Shown: positions 17,678-27,133, numbered from the stretch's first letter. The stretch is DNA of 64,000 nucleotides from Daejeonella sp. H1SJ63 (GCF_029360775.1 NZ_JARKMZ010000041.1:46439-110438); one strand, 5' to 3'. Made by a program: numbers and translations. Notes: a model not told the origin generated them from the letters alone.

Positions 17678-18079
17678 ATGGGAACAAAAATCTTTCTTAC
17701 TATAATTACGGGTCTGAATTTATTATTTTATTCAGAATTCCAGCAAAAGGATGCTTTTGATACCTTGTCAGCGCATTTTAAAAGTTCAGGAAGCAAAGAG
17801 ATTGCTGCCTATTTCTCACCTCTGATTGAGATGAATATCCTTTCAGATGAAAATGAGTATTCAAAAGCACAGGCTGAATTGATTCTTCGCGATTTTTTTC
17901 TCAGAAATAAACCGGTATCAGTCAAAATAATACACAGGCTGAGTTCTAACCCAAATTTCAGATTTGCTGTGCTGTCCTATCAAACAGACAAAGACAGGTT
18001 CAGGGTGTCTGTTTCAATGTCCAGAGAAGGGGAAAGGTTCCTCATCAAGGTGATCAGAATAGAATACGATAAAGAGTAA
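17678..18079 (+). CDS. DUF4783-family secreted protein
   Basis: About 133 residues from the ATG at 17678; an in-frame GTG four codons earlier is disfavoured by the promoter box. A signal-like N-terminus (KIFLTIITGLNLLFYS) is followed by an NTF2-like pattern: LSAHFKSSGSKEIAAYFSPLIEMNIL, then SKAQAELILRDFF. In the second half comes KIIHRLSSNPNFRFAVLSY. From memory this matches DUF4783, a small Bacteroidota family commonly found next to nadC, as here (44 bases upstream). The function is unknown. The NTF2-like look suggests small-molecule binding but gives no substrate. Confidence 0.78.
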   Translation: MGTKIFLTIITGLNLLFYSEFQQKDAFDTLSAHFKSSGSKEIAAYFSPLIEMNILSDENEYSKAQAELILRDFFLRNKPVSVKIIHRLSSNPNFRFAVLSYQTDKDRFRVSVSMSREGERFLIKVIRIEYDKE

Positions 18080-18099
18080 TTTTTATTGAGAAGTATTTC

Positions 18100-18107
18100 T
18101 ATTTTTG
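18100..18107 (+). promoter_or_regulatory. -7 box for nadC
   Basis: TATTTTTG is an exact TAnnTTTG match, 16 bases before the nadC ATG. nadC may therefore be transcribed on its own as well as from the DUF4783 promoter. Confidence 0.45.
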
Positions 18108-18123
18108 GGCACAGCCAATTTAG

Positions 18124-18978
18124 ATGAATTTAGACAGATCAAAACTGGAGCCTTTTATCAGGCTAGCTCTTGCTGAGGATGTTGGTGACGGAGATCATAC
18201 TTCATTATCTACTATACCCGAAGGTACTGAAGGAAAGGCCAGATTACTGGTTAAGGATTTTGGGGTAATTGCCGGAATTGAGGTAGCAAAGGAGATATTC
18301 AGGATAGTTGATCCTCAGCTGAAAACAGAAATTCTGATCCATGACGGGGAAGCCGTGAAGACAGGAGATATCGCATTTTATGTAGAGGGCAGTGTGCATT
18401 CTATACTTATTGCAGAGCGTCTTGTTTTAAACATTATGCAAAGAATGAGTGGTATTGCCAGTACCACAAACAGAATTGTAAAGCTCCTTGAAGGAACAGG
18501 AACCAAAGTTCTTGATACCCGGAAAACTACTCCCGGATTACGTTATCTCGAAAAATTAGCAGTCAGGATCGGAGGAGGGGTTAATCACCGAATCGGTTTA
18601 TATGATATGATCCTGATTAAGGATAATCATGTAGATTATGCCGGAGGTATATCAAATGCAATCCGCTCAGCAAAAAAATATTTGAAAGAAAAGCAGATTG
18701 ACATTCAGATTGAGATAGAGGTCAGAAACCTCAACGAGTTAAAAGAAGTTATTGAAAATGGAGGGGTGGATAGGATCTTACTTGACAATTTCAGTTTTGC
18801 TGCCCTTAAGGAGGCCGTTGCATTGGTGAATGGAGCTTTTGTTACAGAAGCTTCGGGGGGGATTACAGAGGAAAATGTACTGGAATATGCTAAGTGTGGT
18901 GTTGATTATGTATCTATGGGTGCGCTCACTCACTCTGTTAAGAGTCTAGATATGAGCTTAAAGGCTATTAAATCCTGA
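18124..18978 (+). CDS. nadC: Nicotinate-nucleotide pyrophosphorylase (quinolinate phosphoribosyltransferase)
   Basis: 284 residues. It converts quinolinate and PRPP to nicotinate mononucleotide, CO2 and PPi in de novo NAD synthesis. Family landmarks in order are LAEDVGDGDHTS near the N-terminus, AERLVLNIMQRMSGIAT-like (here ASTTNR), and the substrate motif DTRKTTPGLRYLEKLAVRIGGGVNHR. These are followed by LYDMILIKDNH, the IEIEVRN strand, and ASGGITEENV near the C-terminus. No nadA or nadB gene is in the window. It is preceded by the DUF4783 gene and followed 45 bases later by plsY on the same strand. Confidence 0.96.
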   Translation: MNLDRSKLEPFIRLALAEDVGDGDHTSLSTIPEGTEGKARLLVKDFGVIAGIEVAKEIFRIVDPQLKTEILIHDGEAVKTGDIAFYVEGSVHSILIAERLVLNIMQRMSGIASTTNRIVKLLEGTGTKVLDTRKTTPGLRYLEKLAVRIGGGVNHRIGLYDMILIKDNHVDYAGGISNAIRSAKKYLKEKQIDIQIEIEVRNLNELKEVIENGGVDRILLDNFSFAALKEAVALVNGAFVTEASGGITEENVLEYAKCGVDYVSMGALTHSVKSLDMSLKAIKS

Positions 18979-19023
18979 TTTAATTAAGATTTTGGCGTTT
19001 GGAATTAGTATAATTGCATCTGC

Positions 19024-19677
19024 ATGATTTCAGTCTATTCACTTTCTGCCTTGATTCTTGCTTATCTGTTTGGTTCTGTCCCAACTGCGGTTTGGATTGG
19101 CCAGGCCTTTTATGGCATAGATGTGCGTGAATATGGAAGCGGTAATGCCGGGGCCACCAATACCTTCAGAGTACTTGGTAAAAAGGCAGGGATAGCAGTA
19201 ATGGTTCTGGATATTCTGAAGGGCTATACTGCTACCAATCTTGCTTATCTGATTGGTCTGTCAGTCACAGGTCCGCAGAATTCTGTACAGTTTGTAAACT
19301 ATCAGCTTGCTCTTGGAATTACTGCTGTAATGGGGCATCTTTTTCCTGTTTTTGCCGGATTCAGAGGGGGTAAGGGCATAGCAACTTTGTTCGGAATGAT
19401 TCTGGCTGTACATCCTCCTGCTGCACTTCTTTGTGTTGCCGCATTTGTGCTGGTTCTGCTCATTACAAAATATGTTTCGCTAAGCTCAATTATTGCCGGA
19501 TTTACTTTCCCGCTTAGTATTATATTTATTTTTCATTCATCTATTCGTTCTGTTGTACTTTATGGGATGTGTATTTGCATATTGATTCTGGTTACTCACC
19601 AAAAAAATATAGAGCGTCTGATAAAGGGCAAAGAATCCAAAGCGAATCTTTTTAAAAGAAAAAATCTCCAAAATTAG
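19024..19677 (+). CDS. plsY: Acyl-phosphate:glycerol-3-phosphate acyltransferase PlsY
   Basis: 217 residues, an integral membrane enzyme that makes lysophosphatidate from acyl-phosphate and glycerol-3-phosphate. The three conserved cytoplasmic loops are visible: YLFGSVPTAVWIG near residue 14, GSGNAGATNTFRVLGKKAG near 38, and FAGFRGGKGIATLFG near 117. They are separated by five to six hydrophobic spans. A basic tail follows the last span (NIERLIKGKESKANLFKRKN). The M48 peptidase gene follows after 10 bases and is likely co-transcribed. Identification is firm. Confidence 0.94.
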   Translation: MISVYSLSALILAYLFGSVPTAVWIGQAFYGIDVREYGSGNAGATNTFRVLGKKAGIAVMVLDILKGYTATNLAYLIGLSVTGPQNSVQFVNYQLALGITAVMGHLFPVFAGFRGGKGIATLFGMILAVHPPAALLCVAAFVLVLLITKYVSLSSIIAGFTFPLSIIFIFHSSIRSVVLYGMCICILILVTHQKNIERLIKGKESKANLFKRKNLQN

Positions 19678-19687
19678 TTTCAGTTAT

Positions 19688-20503
19688 ATGAAAAATCTGG
19701 TCATTTACGGTGCATTAATTGTGAATGTGCTGATGTCTTCCTGTTCTCAGGTGCCTTTAACTGGCCGAAGTCAGTTAAGTCTTGTAGATGATTCTGCTTT
19801 ACAGGCAGAATCAGTGAAGGCATACAATAGTTTTTTATCTGATCCTTCCACAAAAGCTATTACTGCAGGTAAGGATGCTCAAAGTGTTCAAGCTGTCGGG
19901 AATAAGCTTGCTGCAGCTATAAATCGTTACCTGAAGGCCAATGGTTATGGTAATAAATATGATTATGATTACAGGTTTACCCTTGTAAAGAGTGATGAGA
20001 TTAACGCCTGGTGTATGCCCGGAGGAAAAGTGGCTGTATACTCCGGGATATTGAATGTTACTAATGGGGATGCCGGACTTGCAACTGTAATGGGGCATGA
20101 AATTGCACATGCCATAGCACAGCATGCAGCAGAGAGGTATTCCCAAATGACTATTGCCCAGACAGGAGGGAGTTTGGTGGGTGCTGCAGTAGGAAACAAG
20201 TCGCAGGCCACTCAGCAGATGGTATCTAAATTATACGGTATAGGCGGGCAATTGGCTATTTTGAAATATTCCCGGAATCAGGAAAGTGAAGCAGACCGTT
20301 TGGGACTGATTTTTATGGCAATGGCAGGGTATAATCCGGATAGTGCAGTTGCATTCTGGGAACGTATGGCTGCAGCAAAGCAGGGTAACGGAGCAAGTCC
20401 TGAATTTTTAAGTTCTCACCCGAGTGATGCTACAAGAATCGCTTCAATTAAAAAGTTATTACCTGAAGCCCGTCAGTTTTATACCGGGGCCAGAGTTAAG
20501 TAA
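19688..20503 (+). CDS. M48-family metallopeptidase lipoprotein
   Basis: 271 residues. The lipobox MSSC has Cys at about 19, predicting a lipid-anchored periplasmic protease. The zinc motif HEIAH is at about 137-141 in VMGHEIAHAIAQHAAER, and the downstream ESEADRLG supplies the third zinc ligand Glu. The family resembles LoiP/BepA/YcaL-type M48 proteases that do quality control at the outer membrane. The N-terminal phrase PLTGRSQLSLV is typical of this group in many Gram-negatives. It is probably co-transcribed with plsY and stops 1 base from the convergent pabB stop. Confidence 0.9.
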   Translation: MKNLVIYGALIVNVLMSSCSQVPLTGRSQLSLVDDSALQAESVKAYNSFLSDPSTKAITAGKDAQSVQAVGNKLAAAINRYLKANGYGNKYDYDYRFTLVKSDEINAWCMPGGKVAVYSGILNVTNGDAGLATVMGHEIAHAIAQHAAERYSQMTIAQTGGSLVGAAVGNKSQATQQMVSKLYGIGGQLAILKYSRNQESEADRLGLIFMAMAGYNPDSAVAFWERMAAAKQGNGASPEFLSSHPSDATRIASIKKLLPEARQFYTGARVK

Positions 20504-20504
20504 T

Positions 20505-21779
20505 TCAGCTTTGGCTGAGCACTTTGGTTATTGCCTTTCCTTTAAGAACACATTCTTCGTATTCCTTTACGGGATCAGAATCCAGAGTTATTGCACTGCC
20601 GGTATGGAAAGACAGGTAGTTTAATGATGAGTTATAGAGGATCGTTCTGATCACTACATTGAAATCGAAATCTCCATCAGGAGAGAAGTAGCCCACGGCT
20701 CCCGAATATATCCCCCGTTTACTCCGTTCATATTGATCAGCCAGTTGCATGGCTCTGATCTTAGGAGCTCCGGTCATTGACCCCATTGGAAATGTATTTG
20801 CGATGATGTCTGCATTGGAAAGGTCTTCCCGTGCTTCACATACTATTGTTGATATCAGCTGATGAACTTGCTTGAAACTGTATATACCGAATAATTCCTC
20901 AACTCTGACACTTCCCTGTTTTGCACTTTTTGTCAGGTCATTTCTCACAAGGTCAACAATCATCACATTTTCAGCGCGTTCTTTTTCATCATTCAGCAAC
21001 TGTTCTTTCTGGATTTCATCTATTTTCCTGTTAGCATTTCTGGATGTGGTACCCTTTATTGGCTGGCTGATGAGTTTATTCTTTTTGCGGCTTAGAAAGC
21101 GTTCGGGAGTGGCAGAAATAATATAAAGGTCATTAAGTCTGAAAAAATTGGCAAATGGGGTGGGAGAAAGGTTGTTTAGCCTGATAAATAATTCCAGAGG
21201 GTCAATCTGTACATTTTCTGCATAAAACTCCTGACAGAAGTTGATTTCATAGATATCGCCCCTTTGAATATGCTTTTGGATCTCTTCAACTGTATGAATA
21301 TACTCTTCCCGGGTAAATCTGCTTTTAATTACCGGTTTTAAATGCGTGGAGCCGGAGTTATGAATGTTAAAATTGTTAACAGACTGCCAGACCGAATCAG
21401 GATTGTCGCTGTAAATTTTAATGATATTCCCGCTTATGATCAGCAAATGCTCGGGAAGGAAGAAATGTATATCCGGAAATTTTAAGTGGTCGGGGTTTTT
21501 AGAGCGGAGGTTCTCAATTTCATTTTTCAGATCGTAAGAGAAGAAGCCGGGAATATACCCGGCTTCCGATTTTAAAAATTCTTTCAGTTTACTGAAAGAA
21601 TCCTGACCGTAATTGCTAATCTCCTTTTTTGCTCCCGCACCTATCAAAACATCGAATGCAGAATAAGGATCAGAATAATGATTTGAGTCAAAATAGCAGG
21701 CACTGGTAAAAGTATTTGCCCAATGCAAAGCTTTTAGTTTGAATGTATCCTGATTATCAGTATTAAAAACTTTTAACAT
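20505..21779 (-). CDS. pabB: Aminodeoxychorismate synthase component I (chorismate-binding)
   Basis: 424 residues. The chorismate-binding fold is shown by YEINFCQEFYAE near the middle, the TPERFLSR and SQPIKGTTSR motifs, ENVMIVDLVRNDL, and the C-terminal GSMTGAPKIRAMQLADQYERSKRGIYSGAVGYF. Length and the KGT motif suit PabB, which aminates chorismate toward p-aminobenzoate for folate, better than anthranilate synthase TrpE. A menaquinone or salicylate-type isochorismate synthase is less likely. A class IV aminotransferase that could be the PabC lyase lies at 32.6 kb. It is 46 bases downstream of purA and may share a transcript. Confidence 0.87.
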   Translation of the reverse strand: MLKVFNTDNQDTFKLKALHWANTFTSACYFDSNHYSDPYSAFDVLIGAGAKKEISNYGQDSFSKLKEFLKSEAGYIPGFFSYDLKNEIENLRSKNPDHLKFPDIHFFLPEHLLIISGNIIKIYSDNPDSVWQSVNNFNIHNSGSTHLKPVIKSRFTREEYIHTVEEIQKHIQRGDIYEINFCQEFYAENVQIDPLELFIRLNNLSPTPFANFFRLNDLYIISATPERFLSRKKNKLISQPIKGTTSRNANRKIDEIQKEQLLNDEKERAENVMIVDLVRNDLTKSAKQGSVRVEELFGIYSFKQVHQLISTIVCEAREDLSNADIIANTFPMGSMTGAPKIRAMQLADQYERSKRGIYSGAVGYFSPDGDFDFNVVIRTILYNSSLNYLSFHTGSAITLDSDPVKEYEECVLKGKAITKVLSQS

Positions 21780-21825
21780 AGATACAATAAATCAAAACCA
21801 GGCTAAAATCTAAGTTCTTCCTGTT

Positions 21826-23100
21826 TTAGCAGAGGGTTAAAGTTTGTACGCGGTCAGGACCAACAGAAAGATATTTGATTGGCACTCCCAGGTGTTTTTC
21901 CAGATAAGTGATATAGTTCTTTAATTTCTCAGGGATCTGATTAATCTCACGAATACCGGTCAGATCTTCATTCCAACCCGGAATAGGCTCAAATACCGGT
22001 TCTGCTTTGATTGCATTAATGTCATAAGGCATATAATCAATCACTTCGCCATCATATTTGTAATGAGTACATGCATAGATTGTTTCAAAGCCACTTAATA
22101 CGTCAGCTTTGGTCATTACCATCTCTGTAACACCATTCAGCATAATTGCATATTTCAATGCCGGAAGATCTATCCATCCACAGCGACGCGGGCGACCGGT
22201 TGTGGCACCAAATTCGTGACCGATTTTTCTTAGTTCTTCACCGGTTTCATCTTCAAGTTCGGTAGGGAAAGGCCCGCTTCCAACACGTGTACAATAGGCT
22301 TTAAAAATGCCTATAACACTTCCAATACTTCTTGGGGCAACTCCTAAACCGGTACAAGCTCCTGCTGTGGTGGTGTTTGAAGAAGTAACAAATGGATATG
22401 AACCAAAATCAACATCCAGCATAGTTCCCTGAGCACCTTCTGCCAGAACTTTCTTTCCTTCTCTAAGGTATTGATTAACAAAATGTTCGCTATCTACCTG
22501 AGGGATGGTTTTAAGAAGTTCAACGGCTTCAAAAAATGCAGCTTCTTTTTCTGAATAATCAGGAATTTCACCGTAGTGAGAAAGAATTGAGCGATGCTTG
22601 TTTACCAATCGGTTATAACGCTCGCGGAAGTCGCTAAGCATGGTATCGCCAACTCTTAAGCCATTTCTTCCGGTCTTATCCATGTATGTTGGACCAATAC
22701 CTTTCAAAGTTGAACCGATCTTAGAGGCGCCCATATTACTTTCAGATGCAGCATCCAGTAGCTGATGCGTAGGCAGAATAAGGTGAGCCTTACGTGCAAT
22801 CACCATTTTTTTACGTGCAACAGGATCAAATCCGTTTTTCCTCAGGTTATCAAGCTCTCTTTTCAGAATGATAGGGTCAATCACTACACCATTCCCGATC
22901 AGGTTCATGGCTTTATCGTTGAAAATTCCTGAGGGAATAGTATTCAATACATATTTTTGATTGTCAAATTCAAGTGTATGACCTGCGTTTGGCCCACCCT
23001 GAAAACGGGCGATCAAGTCATATTCCGGACTTAATACATCAACAATTTTTCCTTTTCCTTCGTCGCCCCACTGGAGGCCTAACAATACGTCAACAGTCAT
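21826..23100 (-). CDS. purA: Adenylosuccinate synthetase
   Basis: 424 residues, the normal length. It joins IMP and aspartate using GTP in the first step toward AMP. GLQWGDEGKGKIVD at about 8-21 is the GTP-binding signature, and GPNAGHT is at about 36-42. Other landmarks are the IGPTYMDK region, GAQGTMLDVDFGSYPFVTSSNT, and the C-terminal TGRPRRCGWID. It lies 28 bases downstream of fur and 46 bases upstream of pabB, all on the minus strand. Identification is secure. Confidence 0.97.
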   Translation of the reverse strand: MTVDVLLGLQWGDEGKGKIVDVLSPEYDLIARFQGGPNAGHTLEFDNQKYVLNTIPSGIFNDKAMNLIGNGVVIDPIILKRELDNLRKNGFDPVARKKMVIARKAHLILPTHQLLDAASESNMGASKIGSTLKGIGPTYMDKTGRNGLRVGDTMLSDFRERYNRLVNKHRSILSHYGEIPDYSEKEAAFFEAVELLKTIPQVDSEHFVNQYLREGKKVLAEGAQGTMLDVDFGSYPFVTSSNTTTAGACTGLGVAPRSIGSVIGIFKAYCTRVGSGPFPTELEDETGEELRKIGHEFGATTGRPRRCGWIDLPALKYAIMLNGVTEMVMTKADVLSGFETIYACTHYKYDGEVIDYMPYDINAIKAEPVFEPIPGWNEDLTGIREINQIPEKLKNYITYLEKHLGVPIKYLSVGPDRVQTLTLC

Positions 23101-23128
23101 GATTTAATACAGGGTAAGTATATTGATT

Positions 23129-23605
23129 TTAATTTTTATTAACATAAGAATCGCAGGCTCCGTCTTTCAGGCGGGTGCAATTGCCATATAAATTCAGGGA
23201 ATGATGTTTGATGTCGAATTTTAAAATATCGCCCATCATACTTTGTATTTGTTGTATGCGGGGATCGCAGAACTCCACAACTTTGCCGCAATCGATGCAA
23301 ATAATATGATCATGCTGTTTATAACCATAGGATTTTTCAAATTGCGCCATGTTTTTGCCAAACTGGTGTTTGGTAACTAAGTCGCAGGAAACCAATAGTT
23401 CAAGAGTATTATAAACAGTGGCACGGCTTACCCTGTATTTCTTGTTTTTCATGTGAATATAAAGTGATTCCACATCAAAATGGTCATTACGGGAATAAAT
23501 TTCTTCCAGAATTGCATAACGCTCCGGGGTTTTACGGAGGTTTTTATTCTCAAGATAAGCCTCAAAAATTTTTATTACCAGTGCAATAGTGTCTGTTCCG
23601 GACAT
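23129..23605 (-). CDS. fur: Fur-family metal/peroxide-responsive repressor
   Basis: 158 residues. An N-terminal winged helix (LRKTPERYAILEEIYSRNDHFDVESLYIHM, then SRATVYNTLELLVSCDLV) is followed by the metal-binding dimerisation domain. That domain has HDHIICIDCGKVVEF; Cys103 and Cys106 pair with Cys143 and Cys151 as a structural zinc site. Whether it senses iron (Fur), peroxide (PerR) or zinc (Zur) cannot be decided from sequence alone. A good TAnnTTTG box lies 19 bases upstream of the ATG, giving a very short leader. It is placed between rel/spoT and purA. Confidence 0.9.
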   Translation of the reverse strand: MSGTDTIALVIKIFEAYLENKNLRKTPERYAILEEIYSRNDHFDVESLYIHMKNKKYRVSRATVYNTLELLVSCDLVTKHQFGKNMAQFEKSYGYKQHDHIICIDCGKVVEFCDPRIQQIQSMMGDILKFDIKHHSLNLYGNCTRLKDGACDSYVNKN

Positions 23606-23624
23606 AGTGTTTTAAAATAACGCC

Positions 23625-23632
23625 CAAATTTA
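23625..23632 (-). promoter_or_regulatory. -7 box for fur
   Basis: The minus strand reads TAAATTTG, an exact TAnnTTTG match, 19 bases before the fur ATG and inside the 57-base gap after rel/spoT. Confidence 0.5.
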
Positions 23633-23662
23633 TCCAAAAAATAAGAATATTCAGTATTTAAT

Positions 23663-25897
23663 TCAGGAAGCCTTAACTATATCGTCATTATTTGAGTCAA
23701 AACGGGTTACAGAGCTTACCCCGGCAACGTCTTTTAGCTTACTGATCAGGTTGTCAAGGTGTTTTGTATTATTTACATATACCATAATTGAGCCCTCAAA
23801 AATGCCATCATTAGTGTCAACAGTTATAGATCTCATATTTACTTTAAAGTCATTTGAAATTACCGTGGTAATTTTATTGATGAGTCCTACTTCATCAATG
23901 CCTGTAATGTGTAATCCTGTTAGAAAGGCCAGCTCTTTTTGAGAATTCCACCGGGCTTTTACAATTCTGTACCCATAGTTTGCCATGAGTTTAGCCGCAT
24001 TCGGACAGTTGGTGCGGTGAATTTTTATGCCGTCTCCAACTGTTACAAATCCGAAAACATCATCTCCCGGAATCGGATTACAACAGCTTGAAAGCTTATA
24101 GTCCAATTTTTGCAGATCTTCACCGATTAATAATGTATCACTGTCTGAACTCTTAACTTTTTTGATCAGCAGATCATTATAAGCCGGTTCAATTTTTTCA
24201 GGTTTGTTTTCAACAACTTTTTCAGATGCAACGAATTCTTTAAGTTGTTTAATATCAATTTTCCCCTGTGCAACATTAAAGAAAAGATCAAGAGTGGTTG
24301 GCAGTTTAAAATAGTAACTGAGTTTATACAGATTATCTGTATTGTAGGTAATTTTTAATGATTTAAGTTTTCTTTCAAGAATTTCTTTGCCTTGCTCTGC
24401 AATCTTTCTTTTCTCTTCTTTCAGCGAGGATTTAATCTTTGATTTTGCTTTGGCGGTAACTACAAAACTCAGCCAGTCTTCTTTTGGCGATTGTTTGCTT
24501 GAAGTGATGATCTCAACCTGATCACCGTTCTGTAATTTATGGGAAAGGGGTACCAGTTTGTGATTAACCTTTGCCCCAATACAGCTTGCCCCAATATCCG
24601 TATGTATTTCAAAGGCAAAGTCGAGAGCTGTCGCATTTACAGGGAGCTGAATCAATGCTCCTTTGGGAGTAAAAATGAAAATCTCATCAGAGAAAAGATT
24701 CATTTTGAAATCATCCAGAAAGTCGAGCGCATTGGCTTCCGGATTGCTGAGTAATTCGCGAACTTTATGTATCCATTGATCCAGTCCGCTATCGGTATTC
24801 GGTTCTTCTTTATATTTCCAGTGTGCTGCGAACCCTTTTTCAGCAATTTCATTCATCCGGTTTGTGCGAATCTGTACTTCAACCCATTGACCTCTCGGAC
24901 CCATTACTGTGGTATGCAATGATTCGTAACCATTGGCACGCGGGGAAGATATCCAGTCGCGTAAACGATCAGGGTTCGGGTGATATAGATCGGTAACAAT
25001 GGAATATGCTTTCCAGCAGTCGGCTTTTTCGTTTTCCGGTTTACTGTTCAGGATAATCCGAATGGCAAAGAGATCATACACCTCATCGAATGGGATGTTT
25101 TTCTTGCGCATTTTAGACCATATCGAATGAATGGATTTGGGTCTTCCGTAAACGTCCGCTTCCAGTCCCTGTTCATTGAGAATTTCCTTAATCGGAGCAA
25201 TGAAGCCTTTGATGAAATTTTCTCTTTCTGCTTTTTTCTCATTCAGCTGTTGAGCGATAAATTTATAGGTTACCGGTTCCATGTATTTCATGGAAAGATC
25301 TTCGAGCTCTGACTTAATCATGTAGAGTCCGAGTCTGTGAGCCAGAGGGGCATATAAATAAACAGTTTCGGAAGATATTTTCAGCTGCTTGTCTCTTGGC
25401 ATGAAATCCATGGTTCGCATATTATGCAAACGGTCGGCAAGTTTTATGAGAATTACCCTGACATCATCTGCCAGGGTAAGCAGCATTTTTCTGAAATTTT
25501 CTGCCTGCAGAGAGCTGTTATAATCGAAAACTCCCGCAATTTTAGTCAGACCGTCAATGATCTTTGCCACTTTCTTCCCGAATTCGCGTTCAATATCTTC
25601 AAGAGTGATATCAGTATCTTCCACAACATCATGCAGGAGGGCGCAAACTATAGAAGTTGTTCCCAGACCTATTTCTTCAGCGGCAATCTGAGCAACAGCA
25701 ATCGGATGATATATATAGGGTTCGCCGGATTTACGCCGCATATTCTGGTGACTCTCCAATGCCATGTCGAAGGCAAGGCGTATCATACGCTTATCACCTT
25801 TTTGCATGGTAGACTTACATGCCCTCAGTAATGCACGATACCTCTTGAGTATTTCTTTTTTCTCTGCTTCAAGATCGATCACTATTTCTTTCATCAT
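23663..25897 (-). CDS. rel: Bifunctional (p)ppGpp synthetase/hydrolase, Rel/SpoT
   Basis: 744 residues, a long RSH protein. The hydrolase HD domain retains YHPIAVAQ (His64) and LLHDVVEDTD (His89-Asp90). The synthetase domain has YGRPKSIHSIWSKM, YDLFAIRIIL, RANGYESLHTTVMGP and EVQIRT. Next come a TGS domain (IFTPKGALIQLPVNATALDFAFEIH), a conserved-Cys region (LSSCCNPIPGDDVFGFVT), and a C-terminal ACT domain (HITGIDEVGLINKITTVIS). All catalytic parts look intact, so it should both make and break the stringent-response alarmone. It is first in the minus-strand run with fur and purA. Confidence 0.94.
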   Translation of the reverse strand: MMKEIVIDLEAEKKEILKRYRALLRACKSTMQKGDKRMIRLAFDMALESHQNMRRKSGEPYIYHPIAVAQIAAEEIGLGTTSIVCALLHDVVEDTDITLEDIEREFGKKVAKIIDGLTKIAGVFDYNSSLQAENFRKMLLTLADDVRVILIKLADRLHNMRTMDFMPRDKQLKISSETVYLYAPLAHRLGLYMIKSELEDLSMKYMEPVTYKFIAQQLNEKKAERENFIKGFIAPIKEILNEQGLEADVYGRPKSIHSIWSKMRKKNIPFDEVYDLFAIRIILNSKPENEKADCWKAYSIVTDLYHPNPDRLRDWISSPRANGYESLHTTVMGPRGQWVEVQIRTNRMNEIAEKGFAAHWKYKEEPNTDSGLDQWIHKVRELLSNPEANALDFLDDFKMNLFSDEIFIFTPKGALIQLPVNATALDFAFEIHTDIGASCIGAKVNHKLVPLSHKLQNGDQVEIITSSKQSPKEDWLSFVVTAKAKSKIKSSLKEEKRKIAEQGKEILERKLKSLKITYNTDNLYKLSYYFKLPTTLDLFFNVAQGKIDIKQLKEFVASEKVVENKPEKIEPAYNDLLIKKVKSSDSDTLLIGEDLQKLDYKLSSCCNPIPGDDVFGFVTVGDGIKIHRTNCPNAAKLMANYGYRIVKARWNSQKELAFLTGLHITGIDEVGLINKITTVISNDFKVNMRSITVDTNDGIFEGSIMVYVNNTKHLDNLISKLKDVAGVSSVTRFDSNNDDIVKAS

Positions 25898-25952
25898 TTA
25901 ATGCAATAGCTGAAACCAAATAACGTTTGAATGTTAAAAGGGTTACATTCTG

Positions 25953-25995
25953 TAACTTTGAGTATTAATATATAGATTTTTTAGCTGTAAATTTG
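25953..25995 (+). promoter_or_regulatory. Two -7 boxes upstream of DUF4294-GPx-bshB1
   Basis: TAACTTTG (25953-25960) and TAAATTTG (25988-25995) are both exact TAnnTTTG matches on the plus strand. The proximal one lies 14 bases before the DUF4294 ATG, so the leader is very short. Confidence 0.5.
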
Positions 25996-26009
25996 CAGAT
26001 CATAAAATT

Positions 26010-26630
26010 ATGAAATTTTTAAGGCTATCGGTAATTCTTTTATTGGCTTTGATGTCTGACATGGCATTAGCCCAGTTTAAGAACGACCCGACGGTAAAGG
26101 GGGTGAATGATACCATACGGGTTTCAATTACCAATGTGGATAATGAACTGATTCCCTGGGTTATTATCCCTGAAATTTCAATTATTGATACCCGGCTGTT
26201 CAGATCAGCCGAAGAAAAAGCCAAATTTAATCGTCTGAGATATAATGTGCTGAAGGTTCTGCCCTATGCTATGTATGCCCGAAGGAAGTATGAAGAGCTG
26301 CAGATGAATCTGGCTAATGTGAAAAGCAGGAAAGAGAAAAGGCTTATGATCAAGGCTTTTGAAGGTGAAATCAAGGATATGTTTAACAGGGAGATTAAGA
26401 ATCTTACAATCACTCAGGGTGGGATTCTGATTAAACTTATTGATAGGGAAACCGGAAACAGCAGTTATGACCTTTTAAAAGACATGAAGGGAGGAATAAC
26501 TGCATTTTTCTATCAGTCTATTGCCCGGATATTTGGGAATAACTTAAAAAACACCTACGATCCGCAGGAAGATCGTGATATTGAATCCATTATACAATCT
26601 TCTGGATATTACTCCTACAGCTATTTATGA
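26010..26630 (+). CDS. DUF4294-domain secreted protein
   Basis: 206 residues with a signal peptide (about 1-21, ending ALAQ). The conserved core VIIPEISIIDTRLFRSAEEKAKFNRLRYNVLKVLPYAMYARRKYEEL, together with TQGGILIKLIDRETG further on, is the Bacteroidota DUF4294 pattern as I recall it. No enzymatic motif is visible; the middle is strongly helical and charged, suggesting a periplasmic adaptor. Its stop overlaps the start of the glutathione peroxidase gene by four bases (ATGA), so translation is coupled. The function is unknown. Confidence 0.82.
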   Translation: MKFLRLSVILLLALMSDMALAQFKNDPTVKGVNDTIRVSITNVDNELIPWVIIPEISIIDTRLFRSAEEKAKFNRLRYNVLKVLPYAMYARRKYEELQMNLANVKSRKEKRLMIKAFEGEIKDMFNREIKNLTITQGGILIKLIDRETGNSSYDLLKDMKGGITAFFYQSIARIFGNNLKNTYDPQEDRDIESIIQSSGYYSYSYL

Positions 26631-27133
26631 ATGAAAAAACAGTTTATCAGTTTTCCGTTCAGAATCTGAATGGAAGGGAAGTGGATTTGCTCGACTATAA
26701 GGGTAAGGTATTGCTTATTGTTAATATTGCATCTGAATGTGGATTTACTCCTCAACTGAAAGAGCTTGAAAATCTTTATCAGGAATTTCAGGGGCAGGAC
26801 TTTGAAATTCTGGGCTTTCCATCCAATGATTTTGGAGGTCAGGAACCGCTTGAAGGCGAGGCTATCAGAGAATTCTGTAAAATGAATTTTGAGATAAGTT
26901 TTCCGATTTTTGATAAGATTCGGGTTCGCGGAACTTATGCACATCCTCTTTTTAAGTTTCTGTCAGATAAAAAACTGATCGGAAATATAGCATCCACACC
27001 AAGATGGAATTTCCATAAATACCTGATTAACAAGCACGGTGAACCTGCCGATTATTTTTATCCCTTTACAAAACCAAATTCTTCAAGAATCAGGAAGAGA
27101 ATTAATAAATTGCTGAATATTATAGACGTATGA
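26627..27133 (+). CDS. Glutathione-peroxidase-family thiol peroxidase
   Basis: 168 residues, cytoplasmic (no signal peptide). The catalytic tetrad of the family is present: Cys38 in NIASECGFTPQ (cysteine, not selenocysteine), Gln72 in FGGQEP, and Trp127-Asn128 in PRWNFHKYLI. Cys84 in REFCKMNF is the likely resolving cysteine of thioredoxin-dependent members. It reduces hydroperoxides. Four-base overlaps link it to DUF4294 upstream and to the bacillithiol gene bshB1 downstream. That makes a bacillithiol- or thioredoxin-linked reductant more plausible than glutathione, but this is inference from context. Confidence 0.92.
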   Translation: MNEKTVYQFSVQNLNGREVDLLDYKGKVLLIVNIASECGFTPQLKELENLYQEFQGQDFEILGFPSNDFGGQEPLEGEAIREFCKMNFEISFPIFDKIRVRGTYAHPLFKFLSDKKLIGNIASTPRWNFHKYLINKHGEPADYFYPFTKPNSSRIRKRINKLLNIIDV